The notes below the pieces were generated by a model. The model was not told the DNA's origin and did not search any database. It was given only the letters and a program-made list of their open reading frames with translations. Of a stretch of DNA of 64,000 bases, positions 42,012 to 51,244 are shown one piece after another. The DNA is from Sphingobium fuliginis. Lineage in GTDB: Bacteria > Pseudomonadota > Alphaproteobacteria > Sphingomonadales > Sphingomonadaceae. The stretch covers positions 1 to 64,000 of the forward strand of contig NZ_SEON01000007.1 in assembly GCF_004152845.1 (NCBI RefSeq). Direction: 5' to 3'. The position numbers and the translations under genes were made by a program. Numbering within the stretch: the first letter of the stretch is position 1; each line of letters begins with the position of its first letter.

Positions 42012-42731
42012 ATGCTGCCGATGATCTTTGCCGACTTCCTCCGCAATCGTCGCCGCGAGCAATTGTCGGATCAGGATCTCGCGGCGCTGGAGGCCAGCGT
42101 CAGCCAAGTCCGCAAGACCCATGCGCGCCAGCTGCTCGCCCATGCGGGCGAACCGATCGCATGCAGCACTTACCTGATGGAAGGGTTCATCTGCCGCTAC
42201 ATGGACGACCGCAACGGCCTACGCCAGCTCGTCGCCGTCCACGTCCCCGGCGATTTCGTCGACCTCCACGGCTATCCGCTGGGGCGGCTGGACCATGATG
42301 TCGCGACCCTCAGCGCTTCCAAGATCGCCATGGTCCCGCATGAGGCGCTGGACGGCCTGCTGGCCCAGCGGCCCAATCTGACGAAGCTGCTGTGGTTCAG
42401 CACGCTGCTGGACGCCGCCATGCACCGGGAATGGATATTCCGCCTCGGCCGGCTCGACGCCGTCGCGCGGATCGCGCATTTCTTCTGCGAGATCGAGGCG
42501 AAGCTGCGCGCCGTGGGGCTGAGCGACGGCAGCCGGTTCGCGCTGCCGCTGACCCAGGCCGATCTGGGCGAGGCGTGCGGCATGACGTCGGTGCACATCA
42601 ATCGCATGTTGCGGGAACTCCGGGAACGGGAACTGCTCCAGGTCCAGCGCGGCAGGGTCACCATCTCCGATCTCGCCGCGCTGCGGCGGCTGTGCGATTA
42701 CGACCCATCCTACCTGTTCATCGGCGGCTGA
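42012..42731 (+). CDS. Crp/Fnr-family regulator
   Basis: The protein of 239 residues has a cyclic-nucleotide-binding-like beta-barrel (about residues 30-140; LRQLVAVHVPGDFVDLHGYPL) and a C-terminal winged helix (LTQADLGEACGMTSVHINRMLRELRE, recognition helix). The Cys ligands for the FNR iron-sulfur cluster are not present, so it does not sense oxygen that way. The start is uncertain: GGGGAG is too close to ATG 42012 and far from ATG 42021; an ATG at 41997 is also in frame. It may control genes on either side, but no target is shown. Confidence 0.88.
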   Translation: MLPMIFADFLRNRRREQLSDQDLAALEASVSQVRKTHARQLLAHAGEPIACSTYLMEGFICRYMDDRNGLRQLVAVHVPGDFVDLHGYPLGRLDHDVATLSASKIAMVPHEALDGLLAQRPNLTKLLWFSTLLDAAMHREWIFRLGRLDAVARIAHFFCEIEAKLRAVGLSDGSRFALPLTQADLGEACGMTSVHINRMLRELRERELLQVQRGRVTISDLAALRRLCDYDPSYLFIGG

Positions 42732-42787
42732 GGGAACCGCATCCGTCTGCGGAGCGTCCTTCCCACATGAACGGAAGAGGATGGTCC

Positions 42788-42985
42788 ATGCCCCGAGACG
42801 GCGTTTTCGATGAATCCGGCAAGGCCTATGCAGAGGAAGGACAGGTGATGCTCGACGGCCCGGACGGTGTCGCCATCAGCATGACGCCGGATGCCGCGGA
42901 AGAGACGGCGAACGAACTCATCAGGGCAGCGTCGGAGGCGCGGCAACAGATCGACGACAGGGAAAGCGGCGCGTCCGGCTCGTGA
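42788..42985 (+). CDS. Small protein of unknown function
   Basis: The 65-residue acidic protein starts MPRDGVFDESGKAYAEEG and ends with a helix (AAEETANELIRAASEARQQI). GAAGAGGA lies six bases before the ATG at 42788, which is preferred to the ATG seven codons earlier. DGPDGVAISMTPDAAEET suggests a small beta-hairpin plus helix fold. Short proteins like this occur near regulators in sphingomonads, but I do not recognise a family name. Confidence 0.6.
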   Translation: MPRDGVFDESGKAYAEEGQVMLDGPDGVAISMTPDAAEETANELIRAASEARQQIDDRESGASGS

Positions 42986-43050
42986 CGCGCATCGGATAGG
43001 CCTGACTTGATCGAAGTCAATCTGCGACGCATTCAGGGCGGCCGCTTCCC

Positions 43051-44580
43051 ATGGTAATCGCCGATGCTCCTGCCCTGAAAGGAGATGACGTGGAGACCTA
43101 TTCGACCGAACAGGCCCTGGCGGGGGTGGATGGCCTTGACGACATTCTCTCCGGCGGGCTGACCCGCGGCCGGGTCTTCCTGCTGGAAGGCAGTCCGGGC
43201 ACGGGCAAGACCACCATCGCGATGCAGTTCCTGATCGAGGGCGCCCGGCGCGGCGAACGCTGCCTCTACATCACCCTGTCCGAAACCGAGGACGAGATGC
43301 GCGAGAGCGCGGCATCGCATGGCTGGACGCTGGAGGGGGTGGACCTGTTCGAACTGGTGCCGCCCGAAAGCCTGCTGGACGAGCAGCAGCAGCAAAGCCT
43401 GCTCTATTCGTCCGACCTGGAACTGGGCGAGACCACCCGCCGCATCTTCGATGCGTTCGAGCGGGTCCGGCCGGACCGGGTGGTGCTGGACAGCCTGTCG
43501 GAAATCCGCCTGCTGGCGCAAAGCTCGCTGCGCTACCGCCGCCAGATACTGGCGCTCAAGCACTTCTTCTCGAAACAGAATGCGACGGTGCTGATGCTGG
43601 ACGACCTGACGGCGGAGGTGGCGGACAAGACCGTGCACAGCGTCGCCCATGGCGTCATCCGGCTGGAGGAACTGTCGCCCGGCTACGGCCCGGAGCGCCG
43701 CCGGATGCGCATCATCAAATATCGCGGCCGGCATTTTCGCGGCGGCTTCCACGATTTCGTCATCGAGAAGGGCGGCGTCCGTGTCTTTCCCCGGCTGGTG
43801 TCGGCCGAACACAAGACCAGCTTCGTTCGCGACGTGCTGAAAAGCGATTCCGGCGAACTCGACGCCCTGCTGGGCGGCGGGATCGAGCGGGGCTCCAGCG
43901 TGCTCGTCCTCGGCCCGGCGGGCACCGGCAAATCCCTGCTCGCCCTCACCTTCGTCACGGCGGCGATCCGGCGCGGGGAAAAGGCGGCGATGTTCGTCTT
44001 CGACGAGGAGATGGGCCTGCTCTTCAACCGCGCCCTGGGCCTTGGCATCGACATGCAGGCCATGGCCGGGAGCGGCGACCTGATCGTCGAGCAGGTGGAC
44101 GCGGCCGAACTGTCCCCCGGCGAATTTGCCCAGCGGGTGCGCAACTGCGTGGAACGGCATGGCGTGAGGACCGTCGTCATCGACAGCCTGAACGGCTATC
44201 AGTCCGCCATGCCGGAAGAAAATGCGCTGGTCCTGCACATGCATGAGCTGCTGCAATATCTGAACCGGCAGGGGGCCACCACCTTTCTGACGGTCGCGCA
44301 GCATGGGCTGGTGGGCGACATGAAGACGCCGGTCGATGTCACCTATCTGGCCGACACGGTCATCCTGCTGCGCTATTTCGAAGCGCTGGGCCGGGTGCGC
44401 CGCGCCATGTCGATCATCAAGAAGCGGACCGGATCGCATGAGGACACGATCCGCGAATTCCGCATCGGGTCTTACGGCATTCGCCTGGGCGAACCGCTGG
44501 TGGGCTTCCAGGGCGTGCTGCGCGGGGTTCCGCATTTCGTCGGCAGCGCGCCGGCGCTGCTCGAAGACGAGAAGGCGTGA
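43051..44580 (+). CDS. KaiC-like double RecA ATPase
   Basis: The 509-residue protein has two KaiC/RAD55 domains in a row. Domain one (about residues 20-250) has ITLSETEDEM, EGSPGTGKTTIAMQF as Walker A and VVLDSLSEIRLLA as Walker B. Domain two (about 260-490) has GPAGTGKSLLALTF and TVVIDSLNGYQSA. The two Glu after Walker B in KaiC (for hydrolysis) are kept in the first domain region. The C-terminal stretch (IKKRTGSHEDTIREFRIGSYGI) matches KaiC, but the S/T pair that is phosphorylated in cyanobacterial KaiC is not evident in the short tail that follows. No kaiA or kaiB gene is here. It is coupled by GTGA overlap to a hybrid histidine kinase. Confidence 0.92.
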   Translation: MVIADAPALKGDDVETYSTEQALAGVDGLDDILSGGLTRGRVFLLEGSPGTGKTTIAMQFLIEGARRGERCLYITLSETEDEMRESAASHGWTLEGVDLFELVPPESLLDEQQQQSLLYSSDLELGETTRRIFDAFERVRPDRVVLDSLSEIRLLAQSSLRYRRQILALKHFFSKQNATVLMLDDLTAEVADKTVHSVAHGVIRLEELSPGYGPERRRMRIIKYRGRHFRGGFHDFVIEKGGVRVFPRLVSAEHKTSFVRDVLKSDSGELDALLGGGIERGSSVLVLGPAGTGKSLLALTFVTAAIRRGEKAAMFVFDEEMGLLFNRALGLGIDMQAMAGSGDLIVEQVDAAELSPGEFAQRVRNCVERHGVRTVVIDSLNGYQSAMPEENALVLHMHELLQYLNRQGATTFLTVAQHGLVGDMKTPVDVTYLADTVILLRYFEALGRVRRAMSIIKKRTGSHEDTIREFRIGSYGIRLGEPLVGFQGVLRGVPHFVGSAPALLEDEKA

Positions 44581-46589
44581 TACCGCATCTTTCCGAACGG
44601 GCGCTGATCCTCGCTCCCGTCGGGCGCGATGCGGAGATCGCCGCATCGATGCTGGCCGAGGCGGGATTGCGGTCGCAGATCTGCCGGGATCTTCCCGCCC
44701 TGCTGAACGGCATCGACCATGGCGCCGGCTTCGCGCTGGTGACGGAGGAGGCGCTGCACAATCGCGACCTGCACCCGCTGGTCGGCTGGTTGCAGGATCA
44801 GCCGGAATGGTCGGACTTCCCCTTCATCCTGTTGACCCGCCGCGGCGGCGGGCTGGAACGCAACCCGTCGGCGTCGCGCTATCTGGAGATGCTGGGCAAC
44901 GTCAATTTCCTGGAGCGGCCCTTCCACCCCACCACGCTGATCAGCCTCGCCCGTTCGGCGCTGCGCGGCCGCCGGCGGCAATATGACGCCCGCGCGAGGC
45001 TGGAGGAACTGCATCGCGGCGCGGAGAAATATCGCACCCTGTTCGATTCGATCGAGGCGGGCTTCTGCATCATAGAGATGATCTTCGACGAGGCGGGGAA
45101 GCCGGTCGACTATCTCTTCATAGAGACCAATCCCGCCTTTGCGCGCCATACCGGGCTCAGCGATGCGGTGGGAAAGCGGATGCGCTCGCTCGTGCCGGAG
45201 CATGAACAGCATTGGTTCGACATTTACGGCCAGGTCGCCTGCACCGGCGAGGCCGTCCGCTTCGAGGACGCGGCCGATGCGCTGGGCGGCTATTGGTACG
45301 ACGTCTATGCCTTTCGCGTGGGCGACCCCAGGGCGCCCCAGATCGCCGTGCTGTTCAACGACATCACCGAACGCCGCCGCATGGAGGCAGCGCTTCGCCA
45401 GAGCGAGGAGCGCCTGCGCGCGCTCAACGAAACGCTGGAGGAGCGAGTGCAGCAGCGCTCGCATGAACTGGAACTGGCGCAGGAGGCGCTGCGCCAGTCG
45501 CAGAAGCTGGAATCCATGGGCCAGTTGACCGGCGGCGTCGCCCATGATTTCAACAACCTGCTGACGCCGATCGTCGGCAGCCTCGACCTGCTCCACCGCC
45601 GCGGCCTGGGCACCGATCGGGAGCGGCGACTGATCGAAGGCGCCCTGCAATCGGCCGACCGGGCGAAGATGCTGGTGCAAAGGCTGCTCGCCTTCGCGCG
45701 GCGGCAGCCCCTGCAACCCACCGCCATCGACATTGGGGGATTGGTGCGGGACATGCGCGACCTGATCGTCAGCACGTCGGGCCCGCGCGTGCAGGTCGAA
45801 CTGGCGGTGGCGGACGACCTGCCGGCCGCCCATGCCGACGCCAACCAGATCGAAATGGCGTTGCTGAACCTGGCGGTGAATGCGCGCGACGCGATGCCGG
45901 ACGGCGGGCAGCTTCGCATCGGCGTGAACTGCGACAGCATGGCGGCCGACAACCGGCTGCATCTGCGGGAGGGGCGATATGTAAGGCTGTCGGTGGCCGA
46001 CACCGGCATCGGCATGGACCAGCAGACAGCTGAAAAGGCGATAGAGCCCTTCTTCACGACCAAGGGCGTGGGCCAGGGGACCGGCCTTGGCCTGTCGATG
46101 GTGCATGGCCTGGCCGCGCAGCTGGGCGGCGGCCTCACCATCGAAAGCGCCGTGGGCCATGGCACGACGATCAGCCTCTGGCTGCCGACCAGCGAGATCG
46201 AGGCCGGGAAGGAAGCCGCCGGGCCGGACATCGCCCCGGTCAAGCTGGACCATGGCATGGCGCTGGTGGTGGATGATGAGGAACTGGTGCGCGCCAGCAC
46301 CGTGCACATGCTGCGCGAACTGGGATATGACGTGCTGGAGGCCAGCTCCGCCGAACATGCGCTCGCGATCATGAGGACAGAGCCGGGCATCGACGTGCTG
46401 GTCACCGACCATCTGATGCCCGGCACGACCGGCACCGACCTGATCGAGCAGGCGAGGGCGCTGAAGCCGGAGATCAGGGCGCTGCTGATTTCCGGCTATG
46501 CCGAAAATGCCGGAATTTCGGCGGAACTGCCACGGTTGACCAAGCCTTTCAAGCAGATCGATCTGGCCAAGAGCCTTGCGGCCCTGTGA
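44577..46589 (+). CDS. Hybrid histidine kinase with pseudo-receiver and PAS
   Basis: The 670-residue soluble protein starts with GTG overlapping the KaiC-like gene stop. Residues about 8-125 have a receiver-like fold, but the phospho-Asp strand reads FALVTEEA, so no phosphorylation is expected (pseudo-receiver). A PAS domain follows (about 150-265), a helical linker, the dimerisation helix with His323 in GGVAHDFNNLL, an ATPase domain (about 425-540; GIGMD and GQGTGLGLSM) and a true C-terminal receiver with Asp611 in VTDHLMPG and Lys near LTKPF. No membrane helix is seen. The protein would work with the KaiC-like ATPase; the signal is unknown. Confidence 0.93.
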   Translation: MIPHLSERALILAPVGRDAEIAASMLAEAGLRSQICRDLPALLNGIDHGAGFALVTEEALHNRDLHPLVGWLQDQPEWSDFPFILLTRRGGGLERNPSASRYLEMLGNVNFLERPFHPTTLISLARSALRGRRRQYDARARLEELHRGAEKYRTLFDSIEAGFCIIEMIFDEAGKPVDYLFIETNPAFARHTGLSDAVGKRMRSLVPEHEQHWFDIYGQVACTGEAVRFEDAADALGGYWYDVYAFRVGDPRAPQIAVLFNDITERRRMEAALRQSEERLRALNETLEERVQQRSHELELAQEALRQSQKLESMGQLTGGVAHDFNNLLTPIVGSLDLLHRRGLGTDRERRLIEGALQSADRAKMLVQRLLAFARRQPLQPTAIDIGGLVRDMRDLIVSTSGPRVQVELAVADDLPAAHADANQIEMALLNLAVNARDAMPDGGQLRIGVNCDSMAADNRLHLREGRYVRLSVADTGIGMDQQTAEKAIEPFFTTKGVGQGTGLGLSMVHGLAAQLGGGLTIESAVGHGTTISLWLPTSEIEAGKEAAGPDIAPVKLDHGMALVVDDEELVRASTVHMLRELGYDVLEASSAEHALAIMRTEPGIDVLVTDHLMPGTTGTDLIEQARALKPEIRALLISGYAENAGISAELPRLTKPFKQIDLAKSLAAL

Positions 46590-46760
46590 AGGCGGCGTGC
46601 GGCTGCCGGCGTCCGACCGTGGGTTTCAGGCACATTATGCATGGAATTGCGGAGGTTGGCGTGGAACTTTTCTGACGCGGCTGCGTAACGACTCCACGAT
46701 GCGCGGGCGATCCTCGCGCCGGGGGCAAGCGCAATGGGCAGCGCAGGGGGATGAACGAAA

Positions 46761-48671
46761 ATGGCATGGGCTTTTGGCGGCGCGGCGTTCGGCGGAGTGG
46801 CCGTGGGCCTTCTGTCCCTATACGGTACGGCCGCCCAGGCGCAGAGCATCGAAGAACTGCGCGACATGCCGATCGCCGCGCTGTCGAAGCTGGACGTCAC
46901 GTCCGTCACCCGGTCGGCGGCTTCGCTGGCCGACTCCCCGGCATCCATCTATGTCATCACCCATGACGACATCGTCCGTTCAGGCACGCTGACGCTGCCC
47001 GGCATTCTCCGGCTCGCCCCCAATCTGCAGGTCATGCGCGGCGGCCCCAACGATACGGTCGTCGCCGCCCGCGGGCTTGGCGGCAACGACGCCGCTCAGA
47101 ATTTCTCCAACAAGCTGCTCGTGCTGATCGACGGGCGCAGCGTCTATTCGCCGCTTTATTCCGGCGTCTATTGGGACATGCAGGACATATTGCCGGAGGA
47201 TGTCGACCGCATAGAGGTGATCTCCGGCCCCGGCGCCACGCTCTGGGGATCGAACGCCGTCAATGGCGTGATCAACATCATCACCCGCGACGCAGGGGCG
47301 ACACAGGGCCTGTACGGCACCGGCGTGGTCGGCAACAGCACCTATGATCTGGGGCTGCGCTATGGCGGCCATGCCGGCGGCAACGCCAGCTATCGCCTGT
47401 TCGTGAAGCGCCATGAGAATTTCGAAAGCGCGTCGAACGCGGACGACGGCAACCGCCGGACCCAGGGCGGCTTCCGCTTCGACTGGAACGCGACCCCCGC
47501 CGACGCGCTGATGGTGCAGGGGGACGGCTATTACGGCTCCCGCTCGCGGGGGACCGCGTCCGACGAGAGCCTGCACGGCTACGACCTGCTTGCCCGCTGG
47601 CGCCATGGCGCGGCGTCCGGCGCGACGCTCCAGCTCCAGGCCTATTACGACCACACCGCCCGCAAGATCGAGGATGACGGCGGCCGCTTCGCGCTCGACA
47701 CCTTCGATGTGGAGGGGCAGCACAGCTTCACCCTGGGGCGCAACCACAGCATCGTCTGGGGCGGCGGGGCGCGCCTCGGCCGCTATGTGATCCGCGACAT
47801 TCCCGGCCTGGACTTCGTGCCCGAGCGGCGAAACCTTTTCGTCGGCAATCTGTTCGCGCAGGACAGCATCGCCCTGACGCCGTCCATCACGGGCACGGTC
47901 GGGGCCAAGCTGGAGCAGCGCAGCTACATGGACCTGACCTTCCTCCCCAGCGTTCGCCTGTCCTGGAAGCCCGACCCCGGAACCCTGGTCTGGGGCGCGG
48001 TCTCCCGCGCGGTGCGTTCCCCCACCCCCTTCGACGAGGATGTGGTCGAATCCATCGAAGGCACCGTCTTCCTGACCGCCCTTCCAAGCTTCCGCTCCGA
48101 AAAGCTGACCGCCTTCGAACTGGGCACGCGGCTGATGCTCTCGCCCCGCGCGTCGCTTTCGGTCTCGGCCTTCTACAATGTCTATGACGACCTGCGGACG
48201 GTGGAGCCGGCGCCGGAGGGGCTGCTGCCGCTGCGCTGGGGCAATGGGATAAAGGGCGACAGCTATGGCTTCGACGCCTGGGCCGACATCCGTCTGGCAA
48301 GCTGGTGGCGGCTCAAGCCCGGCTACAGCCTGCTGATCCAGAAGTTCCGCTTCAAGCCGGACTCGGTGCCCCTGCTCGGCGTGTCGCAGGTCGGCAACGA
48401 TCCCAAACACCGCGCGACGCTGCGCTCTTCCATGGACATCGGGCCGGAGGTCAATGTCGATTTCGACCTGCGCTATGTGTCCGCCCTGCCCGACCCCCAT
48501 GTGCCGGGCTATGTGGAGCTGGGGGCAAGACTGGGCTGGCAATTCGATGAGCGCGCCGAACTGTCGGTATCGGGCTTCAACCTGCTGCACCGCCGCCACC
48601 GTGAGCTTCCCGCTTCGCAGGCGACGCCGCTCCGCCGCAGCGTGTTCGTGGCGCTCAAATGGACGATCTGA
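46761..48671 (+). CDS. TonB-dependent receptor of the YfiR/kinase module
   Basis: The 636-residue protein has a signal peptide ending AAQAQS, then SIEELRDMPIAALSKLDVTSV, a lead found in receptors encoded beside YfiR and hybrid kinases. The plug has YVITHDDIVRSG, LLVLIDGRSVYSP and IEVISGPGATLWGSNAVNG, and the barrel ends VFVALKWTI. No signalling domain of the FecA type is present at the N-terminus. GGGGGA is about ten bases before the ATG. Its 3' end overlaps the YfiR-like gene by 13 bases, so receptor and YfiR-like protein are translated together. The ligand is unknown. Confidence 0.92.
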   Translation: MAWAFGGAAFGGVAVGLLSLYGTAAQAQSIEELRDMPIAALSKLDVTSVTRSAASLADSPASIYVITHDDIVRSGTLTLPGILRLAPNLQVMRGGPNDTVVAARGLGGNDAAQNFSNKLLVLIDGRSVYSPLYSGVYWDMQDILPEDVDRIEVISGPGATLWGSNAVNGVINIITRDAGATQGLYGTGVVGNSTYDLGLRYGGHAGGNASYRLFVKRHENFESASNADDGNRRTQGGFRFDWNATPADALMVQGDGYYGSRSRGTASDESLHGYDLLARWRHGAASGATLQLQAYYDHTARKIEDDGGRFALDTFDVEGQHSFTLGRNHSIVWGGGARLGRYVIRDIPGLDFVPERRNLFVGNLFAQDSIALTPSITGTVGAKLEQRSYMDLTFLPSVRLSWKPDPGTLVWGAVSRAVRSPTPFDEDVVESIEGTVFLTALPSFRSEKLTAFELGTRLMLSPRASLSVSAFYNVYDDLRTVEPAPEGLLPLRWGNGIKGDSYGFDAWADIRLASWWRLKPGYSLLIQKFRFKPDSVPLLGVSQVGNDPKHRATLRSSMDIGPEVNVDFDLRYVSALPDPHVPGYVELGARLGWQFDERAELSVSGFNLLHRRHRELPASQATPLRRSVFVALKWTI

Positions 48672-49240
48672 ACCCTTCACCGCGCGGCAGGCGGGCACGA
48701 CGCCGGCGATGGGCCGCCCTGTCCTGTCTCGCGGCGGCCGCGATCGTCGTTCCGGCGCCGGTGCCGGCCAATTCGCCGACGACGCTGGAACGCGCGATCC
48801 AGGCGAATTTCCTGTTCAAGTTCGCGCCCTTCGTGGAATGGCCCCCGGCGGCATTTTCCGGGACGGAAAGGAATTTCGTCATCTGCGTCGTCGGAGAGGA
48901 CCCGTTCGGCACCCTGCTCAACGAGGTGGTGCGAGGCCAGAAGATGGTCGGCCGGCCGGTGGTGGTGCGGCGTGCTGGCGGCGAAGCGGGCCCGACCGGC
49001 TGCCACATCCTGTTCGCCGGACACTCGACCGATCCCGGCTATGCGCCCTTCGCGACGACAGAGGGGCAGCCGGTGCTGACGGTCGCGGACAAGAGCGCGG
49101 GGCCCAGCGGCGCGATGATCGAATTCGTGCGGCAGAGCGGCCGGGTGCGGTTCCAGATCGATGACGGCGCGGCCCGGGCCAACGGCCTCAAGATCAGTTC
49201 CAAATTGCTGGGCCTTGCCATCGCGGTGAACCGGAAATGA
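48659..49240 (+). CDS. YfiR-like periplasmic protein (DUF4154)
   Basis: The 193-residue protein has a basic N-terminus and a hydrophobic stretch (AALSCLAAAAIVVPAPVPA) that reads as a signal peptide, then the DUF4154 core: AIQANFLFKFAPFVEWPP, NFVICVVGEDPFG, RGQKMVGRPVVVR, GCHILFAGHS and GAMIEFVRQSGRVRFQID. In Pseudomonas, YfiR is a periplasmic inhibitor that binds the sensor domain of the diguanylate cyclase YfiN. Here its gene overlaps the receptor gene by 13 bases and the kinase gene by four (ATGA), so the likely target is the kinase. The two Cys in the core (ICVVGE, GCHIL) may form the disulfide seen in YfiR. Confidence 0.9.
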   Translation: MDDLNPSPRGRRARRRRWAALSCLAAAAIVVPAPVPANSPTTLERAIQANFLFKFAPFVEWPPAAFSGTERNFVICVVGEDPFGTLLNEVVRGQKMVGRPVVVRRAGGEAGPTGCHILFAGHSTDPGYAPFATTEGQPVLTVADKSAGPSGAMIEFVRQSGRVRFQIDDGAARANGLKISSKLLGLAIAVNRK

Positions 49241-50955
49241 AGCAAGCGACCCCAAGCCGGCTCAGCCTGGGCAAAGTCGTCGGACAGATGGCGACGCCCC
49301 TTTCCGCCGTCCTGATCGCCTTCCTGCTGCTGGCCGCGGGGCTGGCCGCCGCCATCCAGCTCGAACAGCTCGGCCGCGTCGAAAAGCTGCGGCAGACGAC
49401 CGTCCAGGCGCAGGTTCTGGCCAATGGGATCGCCGCCCCGCTGGCGTTCGAGGACGATGTCGCGCTCCAGGAATATCTGAACGCGCTGAAGGCCGATCCC
49501 CAGATCGTCGCGGTCGCCGCCTATGACGGCAAGGGCGCCTTCGCCGCCGGCTTCGCGCGCCCTCCCGCCCGGCTGCCCAAGCGGGCGGAGGAGGCCAGCC
49601 GGGACGCGCCGCCCGCCGCGCTCGCCGTCACCGTCCCGGTGAAGCAGGGCGGCACGCGGCTCGGCTCCGTCTATCTCCAATCCACCATGGACAGCCTGTC
49701 GCGCCGCCTGACCCGCTATCTGGGCATCGCCGTCATCGTCATCGCGGCGGCGGTGCTGATCGTGATGCTCGCCGCCTCCTATTCCTCGCTGCGCCGCGCG
49801 CACCAGGCTCTCCAGGCGGAAATCGCCAGCCGCCAGCAGGCCGAAGAGGCGCTGCGCCAGTCGCAGAAGATGGAGGCGATGGGCCAGTTGACCGGCGGCG
49901 TCGCGCATGATTTCAACAATCTGCTGATGGTCGCTTCCGGCGGTCTCGACCTCATGGAACGCACCCAGGACGCGGCCAGGCTGGAGAAGCTGCGCGCCGG
50001 GATACGCCAGGCGCTGGACCGGGGCGCGAAACTGACGCGGCAACTGCTCGCCTTCTCCCGCCGCACCCCGCTCAACCCGGAGGTCGTCGACCTGCGGGAG
50101 CGGATCAGGGGCATGGATGCGCTGCTCGAACGATCGCTGGGCGAAAGCATAGGGGTGACCATGCACCTTCCCGCGGACCTCTGGCCGGTGGAGGTGGATG
50201 CGTCGGAACTGGAGGTGGCGATCCTCAACATCGCCCTCAACGCCCGGGACGCCATGCAGAAGGGCGGCACCATCGTCATCGAAGGCGCGAACCGCCCGGT
50301 CCATGGCGACCTGCCCGACCGGGTGCAGATCGCGGTGACGGACAGCGGCGCCGGCATCGCGCCGGAACTGGTCAACAAGATCTTCGAACCCTTCTACACG
50401 ACCAAGGCGGTCGGTCAGGGCACGGGGCTTGGCCTCAGCCAGGTCTACGGCTTCGCGCGGGCGTCGGGCGGGGAGGTGCTGGTCGACAGCATCGTCGGTA
50501 GGGGGACGACCATCACCCTGCTGCTGCCGCGATCCCTGCTCGCGCCCCGGGAAAGCGACAGGCCGGCCGAACCCGTCGGCGCCTCCGGCAGGCAGCGCAT
50601 CCTGCTGGTGGAGGATGACGACACGGTGGCCGACACGGTGGGCGGCATGCTGACGACGCTGGGCTATGAGATGGAGCGGGTCGACAATGGCGACGCGGCG
50701 CTGCGCCGGCTGGAGCGAGCGGACGATTTCTCCCTGATCCTTTCCGACATGATCATGCCGGGCGAGGTCGGCGGCATGGAGCTGGCGCTGCGGATCAGGA
50801 AGCACTGGCCGCATCTGGGCACGATGCTGATGACGGGCTACAGCGCCGCGGCGGCCTCCGCCGCGAAGGAGGGCGTGCCGCTGCTGGCCAAGCCGTTCAC
50901 GATCCAGGACCTGTCGGTCCACCTGATGGCGGCGCTGGACCACAGCAAGGCGTGA
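49237..50955 (+). CDS. Membrane hybrid histidine kinase of the YfiR module
   Basis: The 572-residue protein has two membrane helices (about residues 18-40 and 160-181) around a 120-residue periplasmic domain. That domain (TTVQAQVLANGIAAPLAFEDD, LNALKADPQIVAVAAYD, VYLQSTMDSL) matches the CHASE8 type found in YfiN, the partner of YfiR. After a HAMP-like linker come the dimerisation helix with His224 in GGVAHDFNNLL, an ATPase domain (GAGIAPE, GTGLGLS) and a receiver with Asp504 in ILSDMIMPG. The ATG overlaps the YfiR-like stop. The set reads as outer-membrane receptor, periplasmic YfiR-like regulator, then kinase. Confidence 0.93.
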   Translation: MKQATPSRLSLGKVVGQMATPLSAVLIAFLLLAAGLAAAIQLEQLGRVEKLRQTTVQAQVLANGIAAPLAFEDDVALQEYLNALKADPQIVAVAAYDGKGAFAAGFARPPARLPKRAEEASRDAPPAALAVTVPVKQGGTRLGSVYLQSTMDSLSRRLTRYLGIAVIVIAAAVLIVMLAASYSSLRRAHQALQAEIASRQQAEEALRQSQKMEAMGQLTGGVAHDFNNLLMVASGGLDLMERTQDAARLEKLRAGIRQALDRGAKLTRQLLAFSRRTPLNPEVVDLRERIRGMDALLERSLGESIGVTMHLPADLWPVEVDASELEVAILNIALNARDAMQKGGTIVIEGANRPVHGDLPDRVQIAVTDSGAGIAPELVNKIFEPFYTTKAVGQGTGLGLSQVYGFARASGGEVLVDSIVGRGTTITLLLPRSLLAPRESDRPAEPVGASGRQRILLVEDDDTVADTVGGMLTTLGYEMERVDNGDAALRRLERADDFSLILSDMIMPGEVGGMELALRIRKHWPHLGTMLMTGYSAAAASAAKEGVPLLAKPFTIQDLSVHLMAALDHSKA

Positions 50956-50990
50956 CCGCCGTCCCGCCACAAGCCGCGCCCTCACCCCCC

Positions 50991-51104
50991 TCAGCCCGGC
51001 AGCTTGGCCAGGATGATCGCGCAAATCGCGATCACCAGTCCGAACGACAGCGTCGCCAGAAAGACGACATCCAGCGATTGCCTGACCCGATCCACCATCG
51101 ACAT
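50991..51104 (-). CDS. 37-residue single-span membrane protein
   Basis: An ATG at 51104 on the minus strand, with GGGAGA seven bases upstream, opens a 37-codon frame ending at 50991. It starts MSMVDRVRQSLDVVFLATL and ends ICAIILAKLPG, one hydrophobic helix of about 20 residues with a basic N-terminal side. Start signal and hydrophobic profile make it look real despite its size. It lies opposite and 36 bp beyond the end of the kinase gene. Function unknown. Confidence 0.55.
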   Translation of the reverse strand: MSMVDRVRQSLDVVFLATLSFGLVIAICAIILAKLPG

Positions 51105-51244
51105 CTTGTTTCTCCCTCATCGAAAACCCGCTTCGCGCCGCCATTCTGGAGCGCGCCGCGGTGAACCGGACGCAAGATCGCGCGCGCCGGATCTTTATCG
51201 CCGCATCCCTTCAGGCGGAAAGCCGGTTGCCGCCTTCGACCGGC

